DNA of 39,469 nucleotides from Nitrososphaerota archaeon (lineage in GTDB: Archaea > Thermoproteota > Nitrososphaeria > Nitrososphaerales > UBA183). A program made the position numbers and the translations under genes. The notes beneath the pieces are model-generated. The model ran no database searches and was not told the DNA's origin. It saw only the letters and a list, made by a program, of their open reading frames with translations. Position 1 is the first letter of the stretch; the number at the start of each line of letters is the position of its first letter. The stretch covers positions 1 to 39,469 of the forward strand of contig JAPCJR010000019.1 in NCBI GenBank assembly GCA_027886865.1. Direction: 5' to 3'. This document shows, in pieces, positions 33,266 through 39,469 of the stretch.

Positions 33266-33637
33266 TCACTCAGCATCGGCTCTTCGAGTGAAGAGGCCAT
33301 AGAACAGCGCTCCTATGAGGATGCCTCCAAGTATCGGGAGGAATAGAAGCCCGAGCGAGGTCCCGCTATCGGTCGACAGAGCGCTTACAGAAGAGATTGA
33401 GGGTCCGGTCGTGGGTGGCAAGGCTGCCTCCGTAGTTGCCTGCCCCGTTGGTGCCGTCGTAACTTGACTCCCGGCAGGAGTCGACAGACCAGAGCCGGAC
33501 GGGGTCACAACGGGCGTGGCTGGACGGACCAGGTCTATGTGAGACGCTGCTGGGCCGAGAAGACTGGCGCCGGCCACGAACATCAGGGCGATGAGCAGAC
33601 CCGCTGATGCCCCGACCACGAATCCTCTCTCCTTCAT
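33266..33637 (-). CDS. Small secreted or membrane protein with Pro/Thr/Ser-rich linker
   Basis: 123 aa, family not recognised. One N-terminal hydrophobic helix (about 6-27, after MKERG) acts as signal anchor; residues 38-90 are rich in Pro, Thr, Ser, Gly and Ala with no charged clusters, a likely extracytoplasmic and possibly O-glycosylated stalk; a second helix (about 93-115) ends in TRRADAE, placing the C-terminus in the cytoplasm. TATA-like AGAATTAAGT (33661-33670, minus strand) is 28 nt before the ATG, so it appears leaderless. Convergent with the aldehyde dehydrogenase gene. No catalytic motif is visible. Confidence 0.7.
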   Translation of the reverse strand: MKERGFVVGASAGLLIALMFVAGASLLGPAASHIDLVRPATPVVTPSGSGLSTPAGSQVTTAPTGQATTEAALPPTTGPSISSVSALSTDSGTSLGLLFLPILGGILIGALFYGLFTRRADAE

Positions 33638-33675
33638 GATGTATGCTCCGGGCCCTCTCTACTTAATTCTAACAT

Positions 33676-34104
33676 CTAGAACGGCTTCCTCCGCCACACT
33701 TTTGCTAGTTCGTACCAGAAGACCGCCGCGGCGCCAAGCGTGCCGATCAGTGCGTAGACGTCAAGCGAGCTGAGGTTCGACAGGAAATAGGCGACTGCAA
33801 TCGTGGTGAAGAAGACCGCGTAGAAACCCACTCTTGGCAGACTGAACCTCCCTACGTTCACGAACGCCTGCATTATTCCCGGGTCGACCTTTTTGGCGAT
33901 GACATAGTTTCCCAGCTGATCCTGCTCTACGACGCCCAACCTGACAAGCTTCTCCACATGATGGAATGCCACGCTCGGGCTGGAGAACCCAAGCTCCCTC
34001 TGGACCTCCCTTATGCCGACCGATTTTCCCTGCCTCAGCATGTACATGTAGACCTTGAGAGTCTTGCCTCGCAGTTCATACTCGATCTTCTCCCTGTCCG
34101 CCAT
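33676..34104 (-). CDS. Membrane-anchored winged-helix regulator
   Basis: 142 aa. N-terminal winged helix (about 12-70): YMYMLRQGKSVGIREVQRELGFSSPSVAFHHVEKL with the recognition helix near 41-53, then a wing ending NYVIAKK. Residues 90-109 and 114-134 are two transmembrane helices, followed by the positive tail VWRRKPF. It is therefore a one-component regulator tethered to the membrane, a type common in archaea, with targets unknown. Minus-strand TATA-like CCTTTAACC (34135-34143) lies about 35 nt upstream. It precedes the small secreted protein on the same strand, which may be its partner or target. Confidence 0.82.
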   Translation of the reverse strand: MADREKIEYELRGKTLKVYMYMLRQGKSVGIREVQRELGFSSPSVAFHHVEKLVRLGVVEQDQLGNYVIAKKVDPGIMQAFVNVGRFSLPRVGFYAVFFTTIAVAYFLSNLSSLDVYALIGTLGAAAVFWYELAKVWRRKPF

Positions 34105-34225
34105 GTACGGGTCGGGCTAACCCTAGTGTAAGACGGTTAAAGGTGCTTTTAAGCGGACGAAAACAACCGCAAACAAGGTTCGCAGGAAGTGGATAGTTCT
34201 GACCATCGCAGGTAGGAGGCTGGCC
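34105..34225. promoter_or_regulatory. Divergent promoter region, winged helix / SPOUT gene
   Basis: Adjacent TATA boxes face outward: CCTTTAACC on the minus strand (34135-34143) and CTTTTAAGC on the plus strand (34146-34154). The SPOUT message would have a leader of about 50 nt with a good Shine-Dalgarno GGAGG at 34215-34219, 6 bases before the ATG; this is one of the few clear leadered starts in the window. Confidence 0.5.
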
Positions 34226-35032
34226 ATGGCCTTCCCCGACACTGTGCTTGAGGAGCACGAATCGCTCAGAGACAAGACCATGAAGATAGGGCAGATAGCG
34301 AGGGCGTGCTCGGTCTACGGGGTCGACTCGGTCCAGATATTCCGGGACCCTCGCGGGAGGGGCGAATCGAGCCTCATCCGTCACGTGCTTGAATACGTCG
34401 AGACTCCGCAGTACCTGAGGCGGCGCCTCTTTCCTCTAGACGACGCGCTGAAGTTTGCAGGATTGCTCCCGCCGCTCAGGATTCCCTCTCACAGGCCGAA
34501 GGTCCCCCTCGCGAGGGTCTCTCCCGGGGAGCTGCGCGAAGGTGTGGTCCTCACCGACGGCGGGACCGTAGACGTGGGTCTGGACTCGCCTGTTACGTTG
34601 AAGCATAAGCTCGGGGGGAACAGACGGGTGACGGTCAAGATAGTCTCCGTCGCTCCCTTGACGGGCGTGGTGGTCGACCGGTCAGAGGCAACGGAGTATT
34701 GGGGGTACACCGTCGAAGTCCGCAGCGTGGAAGAGGTCATAGGTGACGGAAGGTTCGGCTTGAAAGTCGCGACCTCCAGACTCGGCGACCCCCTCGCCGG
34801 TTGTCTTCCGCAGCTCCGCGATGAGTTCGACCGTTCCAAAGGCGTGATGGCAATCTTCGGTTCGCCTTCCAGGGGTCTCTTTGACATGGTGAAGAACCTC
34901 CGGCAGAAGGTAAGGTTCGTCGTGAACCTGTACCCTGAGCAAAAAGCGGTCACGGTCAGAACGGAGGAAGCGATGGGCTCCGCGCTCTACCTGCTGGAAA
35001 TACTCAGCGTTCTAAAGAATACGAAAGTTTAA
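34226..35032 (+). CDS. SPOUT-superfamily RNA methyltransferase (MTH1/C9orf114 type)
   Basis: 268-aa predicted SAM-dependent RNA methyltransferase. It opens with AFPDTVLEEHESLRDKTMKIGQIARACSVYGVDSVQIFRD, typical of the COG2106 family; an OB-like insert (about 100-165) follows; the C-terminal knot region reads GVMAIFGSPSRGLFDM and NLYPEQKAVTVRTEEAMGSALYLLEIL, where the SAM pocket forms. Archaeal members usually lie immediately upstream of the uL3 gene, as here, implying a role in rRNA or ribosome maturation. ATG with GGAGG six bases upstream. The stop overlaps the TATA box of the ribosomal operon. Confidence 0.9.
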   Translation: MAFPDTVLEEHESLRDKTMKIGQIARACSVYGVDSVQIFRDPRGRGESSLIRHVLEYVETPQYLRRRLFPLDDALKFAGLLPPLRIPSHRPKVPLARVSPGELREGVVLTDGGTVDVGLDSPVTLKHKLGGNRRVTVKIVSVAPLTGVVVDRSEATEYWGYTVEVRSVEEVIGDGRFGLKVATSRLGDPLAGCLPQLRDEFDRSKGVMAIFGSPSRGLFDMVKNLRQKVRFVVNLYPEQKAVTVRTEEAMGSALYLLEILSVLKNTKV

Positions 35033-35035
35033 AGG
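35027..35035 (+). promoter_or_regulatory. TATA box of the uL3 ribosomal operon
   Basis: GTTTAAAGG centred at 35031; predicted transcript start near 35056, giving an 18-nt leader that holds the CTAAAG/CTTTAG inverted repeat. It overlaps the stop codon of the upstream gene. Confidence 0.5.
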
Positions 35036-35058
35036 CTAACAGAAAATCGGGGGTAATT

Positions 35059-35072
35059 CTAAAGTGCTTTAG
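35059..35072 (+). repeat. Palindrome CTAAAG-TG-CTTTAG before uL3
   Basis: Perfect 6-bp inverted repeat with a 2-base centre, ending one base before the uL3 TTG start and lying at the predicted 5' end of the mRNA. It could be an operator or a small hairpin controlling initiation, such as feedback by a ribosomal protein; the function is not shown. Confidence 0.35.
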
Positions 35073-35073
35073 C

Positions 35074-36069
35074 TTGGGTCACAGGAAGCATTCCGCACCT
35101 CGAAGGGGCAGCCTTGCATACAGACCAAGAGCGCGCGCTGGTCGTTTCATCCCCTCCGTCCACACATGGCCGAAGGTCGCAACGAACACGCCAACCCTCC
35201 TCGGGTTTCCTGCAGTCAAGGTGGCCACCATGCATAGTATATCGCTCGACGACCGTGAGAAGACTCCGAACTTCGGCAAACCACTCTTCAACCCCACGAG
35301 CGTCTTAGCCGTGCCGGAGACGACTGTGATCGGCCTCAGACTTTACGCACGGGAGAACGGTGCTGAAAAGGCGGTCGGCGAAGTCTACGCAAAGACCCTA
35401 CCCAAGGGGGTCGACAAGAAGACCTCCATGGAGCCAGAGAAGTTCGTCGAGGCCTGGAAGAGTAAGTTTTCAAGTTTATACAGAATCTCGGCGCTCGTCT
35501 CGATAACACCAAGTGACGCTGGCATCTCACAGAAGCGGCCGATAGTCTTCGAAGTCGGCGTCGGAGGAGGAGACATCGCTGGGCAGGTGGATTACGTCAC
35601 GAAGCTCCTCGGGACAGGAGTGAAGTTCTCAGCGATATTCAAGGCGGGTAATTACGTTGACGTTATTGGAATCACTAAGGGCAAGGGCTTCGAGGGCCCG
35701 GTCACCAGGTTCGGAATCAAGCGCAAGCAGCACAAGTCGAGGAAGAGCGTCAGAGCGGTCGGCGTAATCGGCCCGTGGCATCCCGCGGCCGTCATGTACA
35801 CGGTCGCAAGAGCAGGACAGCACGGATTCCACCAGAGAACCGAGACCGGCAAGAGGATCCTTTCGATATCTAACCCGAAGGACGGCCCGATAACGCCGAA
35901 GGGTGGTTTCGAGCACTTCGGAGAGGTCAGCACAGACTATGCCCTCCTCAGGGGGACTGTTCCCGGAAGTAACAGGAGGGTGGTTCTTGTGAGGCACCCT
36001 GTCCGCGCTGTCAAGGGTAAGACGACGCCGGTGCAGGTACTCGAGCTTAGCACAAGGGTAGGTAGATAG
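35074..36069 (+). CDS. rpl3: Large ribosomal subunit protein uL3
   Basis: 331 aa, archaeal length. N-terminal GHRKHSAPRRGSLAYRPR extension contacts the peptidyl-transferase region; GKGFEGPVTRFGIKRKQHKSRKS and GPWHPAAVMYTVARAGQHGFHQRTETGKRI are hallmark blocks. TTG start: no ATG occurs before the conserved N-terminus, so the weak codon is genuine. First gene of uL3-uL4-uL23-uL2-uS19. Confidence 0.98.
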   Translation: MGHRKHSAPRRGSLAYRPRARAGRFIPSVHTWPKVATNTPTLLGFPAVKVATMHSISLDDREKTPNFGKPLFNPTSVLAVPETTVIGLRLYARENGAEKAVGEVYAKTLPKGVDKKTSMEPEKFVEAWKSKFSSLYRISALVSITPSDAGISQKRPIVFEVGVGGGDIAGQVDYVTKLLGTGVKFSAIFKAGNYVDVIGITKGKGFEGPVTRFGIKRKQHKSRKSVRAVGVIGPWHPAAVMYTVARAGQHGFHQRTETGKRILSISNPKDGPITPKGGFEHFGEVSTDYALLRGTVPGSNRRVVLVRHPVRAVKGKTTPVQVLELSTRVGR

Positions 36070-36073
36070 TGGC

Positions 36074-36877
36074 ATGGCCAAGATACTAGACTTGAAGGGC
36101 GAATCTTCTAAAGAAGCGGTCCTCCCGGAGGCTTTCCTCCGCCCGCTGAGGCCCGACGTCATCCATCGCGCTTTCTGGATATTGAGGTCACACGGAATAC
36201 AGTCTTACGGACGCGACCCGGAGGCGGGAGAGAAGACCAGCGCAGAGAGTGGATGGCCGCCCACGGGCAGAGGCATATCGAGGGTTCCCAGGGTCAAGGG
36301 AGAACGCAGCCGAAGGGCAGGGCAGGCGGCGGGAGTCGCGAGCGTTGTGGGAGGGAGACTGGCTCATCCTCCGAGGTCCGAGAAGGCTATCTACAATAAG
36401 ATCAATAAGAAGGAGAAGAGGCTGGCGCTCGAGACGGCAATTGCATTCACTGGTGACGCCGCTGCCGTGGCGTGGAGGGGACACAGGGTCGGAAACCTGG
36501 AATTCCCACTGGTCGTCTCCGACGACATCGAGTCGGTCTCGAAGACCGGCGAACTGAACACCTTCTTTGAGACGGTAGGACTCTCGAACGAGCTCAAACG
36601 CCTTGTCGATGGAGTGAAGAGGCGGTCCGGAAAGTCCAGAATGAGGGGCCGGGCATACAAGGAGCCGATAGGTCCTCTCCTCGTCGTGACCAACGACCGG
36701 GGGATTGGAAGGGCCGCCGAGAGCATTCCTGGTGTGAAGGTGGTAACTATCGACAGTCTGAGTGTGCTCGACCTAGCGCCCGCCGGGGTCGCGGGACGTC
36801 TCACTTTCTGGTCAGAGTCTTCGCTGGATGCGCTGAGGTCGAAGGAAAAGGGAGTTGAGATGAAGGTTGAGGCTTGA
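36074..36877 (+). CDS. rpl4: Large ribosomal subunit protein uL4
   Basis: 267 aa. The internal loop reaching the exit tunnel is present (GRDPEAGEKTSAESGWPPTGRGISRVPRV through RRAGQAAGVASVVGGRLAHPPR), followed by the globular domain ending with TIDSLSVLDLAPAGVAGRLTFW. ATG start 4 bases after the uL3 stop. Confidence 0.97.
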   Translation: MAKILDLKGESSKEAVLPEAFLRPLRPDVIHRAFWILRSHGIQSYGRDPEAGEKTSAESGWPPTGRGISRVPRVKGERSRRAGQAAGVASVVGGRLAHPPRSEKAIYNKINKKEKRLALETAIAFTGDAAAVAWRGHRVGNLEFPLVVSDDIESVSKTGELNTFFETVGLSNELKRLVDGVKRRSGKSRMRGRAYKEPIGPLLVVTNDRGIGRAAESIPGVKVVTIDSLSVLDLAPAGVAGRLTFWSESSLDALRSKEKGVEMKVEA

Positions 36878-37133
36878 AGACGCTCAGAAGGTCGTAATCC
36901 GACCTTATATCACGGAAAGGACGTTCGAGCAGATAGAGCGCGAAAACAAGCTGTGCTTCATCGTCAACGACTCGGCGTCGAAGACACAGATCGCGAGCGC
37001 CGTCGAGGCTCTCTACGAAGTCAACGTGAGAGCCGTGAACACGACGAGGACTCTCATCGGAAAGAAGGCCTTTGTACGCCTGACAGCGGACAACTCGGCA
37101 GCCGAACTCGCGACTAAACTGGGCCTGGTGTAG
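36867..37133 (+). CDS. rpl23: Large ribosomal subunit protein uL23
   Basis: 88 aa, normal archaeal size. VIRPYITERTFEQIERENKLCFIV and AVEALYEVNVRAVNT are typical; uL23 lines the tunnel exit and docks SRP54 and other exit factors. TTG start overlapping the uL4 end by 11 bases, implying translational coupling. Confidence 0.95.
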   Translation: MRLEDAQKVVIRPYITERTFEQIERENKLCFIVNDSASKTQIASAVEALYEVNVRAVNTTRTLIGKKAFVRLTADNSAAELATKLGLV

Positions 37134-37137
37134 TAAC

Positions 37138-37884
37138 TTGGGTAAACGAATTCTACAAAGACGAAGAGGAAAGGGCGGAATGCAGTTCCGCGTCCCTCCG
37201 AAGGGCAAGATCGCGGCCGTCCGGTATCCGAACCTCCGGACCGAGGGTGAGGAGAAGCTGGTGGTCAAGGCTATACTGGACGAGAAGGGACGTTCCGCAC
37301 CGCTCGCTCAGCTCGAGCAGGGAAGCGGCGAGATATCATACATCCCGGCGGTCAGCGGCCTGGTCGTAGGCAGCCATATCGGTCTCGGCCCGAGCGCAGC
37401 ACCCTCGAACGGAAACATACTACCTCTCCTCAGCATCCCTGAGGGTACGAGGATATCAAACATCGAGCTAAGAGTAGGGGACGGCGGGAAGCTAGTTCGC
37501 GCTTCAGGCGGTTCGGCTGTCCTGTTCTCCAAGGGGAACGGAAGGGCAATTCTCAGACTGCCTTCAGGCAAGAGCATCCTTGTGGATGACAAGTGCAGGG
37601 CGTCAATCGGTGAAATCGCCGGCGGAGGCAGGCTCGACAAGCCATTCATGCGCGCGGGCCCCCGACACCACGCGATGAAGGCCCAGGGAAGGATGTACCC
37701 CAGGATGAGAGGCATCGCCATGGCAGTCGTGTACCATCCGTTCGGAGGCGGAAGACACCAGCACCCCGGCAAGTCTACCAGTACCTCGAGGAACGCCCCA
37801 CCCGGAAGAAAGGTAGGGCTTATAGCTCCTAGGAAGACTGGAAGGTCGCGGTTGGCGAGGACGAGCACGGAGGTCAAGAAGTAG
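37138..37884 (+). CDS. rpl2: Large ribosomal subunit protein uL2
   Basis: 248 aa. GKRILQRRRGKGGMQFRVPPKGK at the N-terminus, VGSHIGLGPSAAPSNGNILPLLSIPEGTRI in the core, and VYHPFGGGRHQHPGKSTSTSRNAPPGRKVGLIA, containing the conserved His of the peptidyl-transferase region, at the C-terminus. TTG start 4 bases after the uL23 stop. Confidence 0.98.
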   Translation: MGKRILQRRRGKGGMQFRVPPKGKIAAVRYPNLRTEGEEKLVVKAILDEKGRSAPLAQLEQGSGEISYIPAVSGLVVGSHIGLGPSAAPSNGNILPLLSIPEGTRISNIELRVGDGGKLVRASGGSAVLFSKGNGRAILRLPSGKSILVDDKCRASIGEIAGGGRLDKPFMRAGPRHHAMKAQGRMYPRMRGIAMAVVYHPFGGGRHQHPGKSTSTSRNAPPGRKVGLIAPRKTGRSRLARTSTEVKK

Positions 37885-38280
37885 ATGCCGAAGGAATTCA
37901 GGTACCGCGGTTACACGGTCGACCAGCTCAACTCAATGTCCACCGAGGCCATCCTTCAACTGCTCCCTTCGAGGGCAAGGCGCTCTCTCAACAGAGGGAT
38001 CTCTGACGACAAGAGGAAGCTGCTCGAGGATATCCGGGCTCAGAGGGAAGGGAAGCTCGAGAGCCCGATCAAGACGCATGCCAGAGACATGATAATTCTC
38101 CCGGTGATGGTAGGGGCGAACGTGAGCGTCTATAGCGGGAAGGAATTCGTCGCGCTCGAGGTAAAGCCAGAGATGATCGGTCACTATCTAGGTGAGTATG
38201 TCATAACGAACAAGAAGGTCGTTCACGGCACGCCCGGAATCGGCGCAAGCCGCTCCAGCCTCTACGTCCCTCTCAAGTAA
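37885..38280 (+). CDS. rps19: Small ribosomal subunit protein uS19
   Basis: 131 aa, archaeal form with an N-terminal extension beginning [18 protein letters not shown]. The conserved core is [27 protein letters not shown] and [35 protein letters not shown] immediately after the uL2 stop. The next gene is not uL22, which usually follows, so this is the last ribosomal gene of the block here. Confidence 0.97.
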   Translation: MPKEFRYRGYTVDQLNSMSTEAILQLLPSRARRSLNRGISDDKRKLLEDIRAQREGKLESPIKTHARDMIILPVMVGANVSVYSGKEFVALEVKPEMIGHYLGEYVITNKKVVHGTPGIGASRSSLYVPLK

Positions 38281-38352
38281 TCGCCTCTCGCTGCTTCGCG
38301 CCGGTCTTAGCCTGCGCTCGGTGACTCGCCGCAACGGTCCCGACCTCCGGGA

Positions 38353-38376
38353 AACTATATCGGTATCGATATAGTT
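38353..38376. promoter_or_regulatory. Perfect 10-bp inverted repeat at the DUF1512 promoter
   Basis: AACTATATCG (38353-38362) and CGATATAGTT (38367-38376) are exact complements around GTAT. The right arm overlaps the TATA box TTATATAG (38375-38382) and covers the BRE position, the usual location of an archaeal repressor operator. It may also act as a hairpin at the end of the ribosomal message. The remaining spacer (38281-38352) shows nothing recognisable. Confidence 0.6.
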
Positions 38377-38382
38377 ATATAG
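38375..38382 (+). promoter_or_regulatory. TATA box of the DUF1512 gene
   Basis: TTATATAG; 26 nt downstream is about 38404, giving a leader of about 11 nt to the TTG at 38415. Confidence 0.55.
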
Positions 38383-38414
38383 GCAACGTTTTCCCTACGG
38401 CCAGTGTTTGCAGG

Positions 38415-39469
38415 TTGTCTAGCAACGTAAGCAGCCTTTTTTCCGGTATCGACCTCAGCAACGTGGTCACTTTCATAACCTACGGTTTCTTTTTCGTGTT
38501 CATACTTTACGGCCAGAGGATTCAGTTCTACGTCGCCGAGCAGAGCGTAACACGGTCTCTCAAGAAGCTCGTCGTAATGAAGGATAACTCAGCGAAGCAG
38601 ACCGTCGACTATTTCTTGACCGCAGGGAAGGCGGCTCAGGGTGCGGCAGACCGTCTGGCGCAGCTCTTCGAGTACGTCACGATTCCGCCGGTGAGCATGG
38701 ACCCTAACGGCCTAGTAGGCAAGCTGGAGCACGTGACGAGGACAGGAGAGGACAGAGTCAGAGGCGAGGTCCAAGCGCTCATAGGGACCGACGACCCGGT
38801 AAAGGTCTCCGTCGGGTCCAACCTGGTCGAGATCTCGAGCGCGCTGAACATAATCCACAAGGTGGTGAGGCACTACTACCTGTCGGCCAAGAAGACGAAC
38901 TCATACATCACGATATTCCAGCTGCAGATGGTGCTTCCGCAGATAATGGAACAAGCGAACGCACTCGCAAAGGCCACCGAGACATTCAAGCTGGCTCAGC
39001 CGATCGGGGACGGAGTCGGTCCGATGCTCGCTGCCAAGTTGATCAATGGAGCCCCGGTCCAGAAGATAGCCAAGGACACCGTGGTCGCAAAGACCGAGTA
39101 TAACGGAAGGACTTTGTATGTTCTCAAGGCGGAAGGCCCGATGGGGTACGTCGGAGAGCCCCACGTCGCGCTTCAGCGCCTGATAGAAGACCAGGGCGTC
39201 TCCCTCAACATGATAATCATGGTGGACGCCGCACAGAAGTTCGAGGGCGAAAAGAGCGGTGAAATTGCACAGGGAGTCGGTGCCGCCATCGGTGGCCTCG
39301 GCGTCGAGAAGTTCGAGATAGAAGAGCTATCCTCGAAGCACAACATCCCGATCTACGCCGTCCTCATCAAGCAGGGCGACGTGGAGACCCTAACGGCGAT
39401 GAGGAAGGACCTCGCCGAGGCGGTCGAGAAGGCGACGGCTATCGTACGGAGAGTCATAGACGAGAGGAC
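38415..39469 (+). CDS. DUF1512 family protein, incomplete at the window end
   Basis: Open from a TTG at 38415 to the window edge (351 codons, no stop). The product begins LSSNVSSLFSGIDLSN, has one transmembrane helix (about 15-33, VVTFITYGFFFVFILYG) and then a cytoplasmic domain that is mostly helical up to about residue 190, including PPVSMDPNGLVGKLEHV, and ends in an alpha/beta part with GPMGYVGEPHVALQRLIED, IIMVDAAQKFEGEKSGEIAQGVGAAIGG and IPIYAVLIKQGD. These blocks match the archaeal DUF1512 family as I recall it; function unknown. The gene has its own promoter with a palindromic operator-like element. Confidence 0.85.
   Translation, partial: MSSNVSSLFSGIDLSNVVTFITYGFFFVFILYGQRIQFYVAEQSVTRSLKKLVVMKDNSAKQTVDYFLTAGKAAQGAADRLAQLFEYVTIPPVSMDPNGLVGKLEHVTRTGEDRVRGEVQALIGTDDPVKVSVGSNLVEISSALNIIHKVVRHYYLSAKKTNSYITIFQLQMVLPQIMEQANALAKATETFKLAQPIGDGVGPMLAAKLINGAPVQKIAKDTVVAKTEYNGRTLYVLKAEGPMGYVGEPHVALQRLIEDQGVSLNMIIMVDAAQKFEGEKSGEIAQGVGAAIGGLGVEKFEIEELSSKHNIPIYAVLIKQGDVETLTAMRKDLAEAVEKATAIVRRVIDER

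Noticed and set aside
38281..38352. tRNA or small RNA in the spacer after uS19
   Set aside because: No T-loop, anticodon arm or box motifs could be found; only the palindrome next to it is notable.
1..39469. CRISPR array, insertion sequence, rRNA or prophage
   Set aside because: No regularly spaced repeats, transposase or integrase motifs, or rRNA-like stretches were seen; gene content is core metabolism and information processing.

Overview
The window is an archaeal chromosome segment that is densely coded and visibly GC-rich. The archaeal assignment rests on four things: archaeal ribosomal proteins uL3-uL4-uL23-uL2-uS19 preceded by the SPOUT methyltransferase that often sits beside uL3 in archaea; an archaeal Lhr-type helicase; a DUF1512 protein; and TATA boxes about 24-31 nt before many start codons, often with no room for a leader. 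TTG starts are very common. The gene content suggests a TACK-group (Thermoproteota) archaeon, perhaps near Nitrososphaeria, Caldarchaeia or Bathyarchaeia; this finer placement is a guess. No rRNA, tRNA, CRISPR or mobile element was recognised, and no gene-free stretch exceeds about 200 bases.

Layout. 1-1141: thioredoxin and a metallophosphoesterase. 1279-1941: an unrecognised protein, divergent from 2067-5375, a tight three-gene operon that reads as a compact SMC ATPase, a kleisin and a tandem winged-helix (KITE, Nse3/MAGE-like) subunit, i.e. a miniature Smc5/6-like complex. 5419-9920: glutamate synthase in an unusual two-gene form (FMN/Fe-S synthase with a second, degenerate barrel; then amidotransferase fused to the GXGXG domain). 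9929-10846: four-CBS protein. 10852-13713: Lhr helicase.

13771-31661 is a branched-chain metabolism island. ilvD and ilvC are divergent. ilvC is followed by two tiny Lrp-type RAM domain proteins. On the minus strand an HTH regulator leads lipA and the E1alpha, E1beta and E2 genes of a branched-chain 2-oxoacid dehydrogenase. On the plus strand ilvB-ilvN-leuA-leuC-leuD-leuB-ilvE run head to tail, followed by lpd (E3) and lipB. Synthesis of Val/Leu/Ile and a complex whose E1 looks like the branched-chain type, plus the machinery that lipoylates it, are thus together. Between the regulator and ilvB lies a 21-codon leader ORF ending in LALIVLV, directly followed by a perfect 13-bp inverted repeat whose left arm can also pair with the start of the leader ORF. 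This looks like an attenuation-type leader, which would be unusual in an archaeon.

31664-33262 is an aldehyde dehydrogenase of the glutamate-semialdehyde type; 33266-34104 holds two small membrane proteins, one a membrane-anchored winged helix. 34226-38280 is the SPOUT methyltransferase and ribosomal block, which stops after uS19 where uL22 would be expected. A perfect 10-bp inverted repeat overlaps the promoter of the last gene, a DUF1512 protein that runs off the window.
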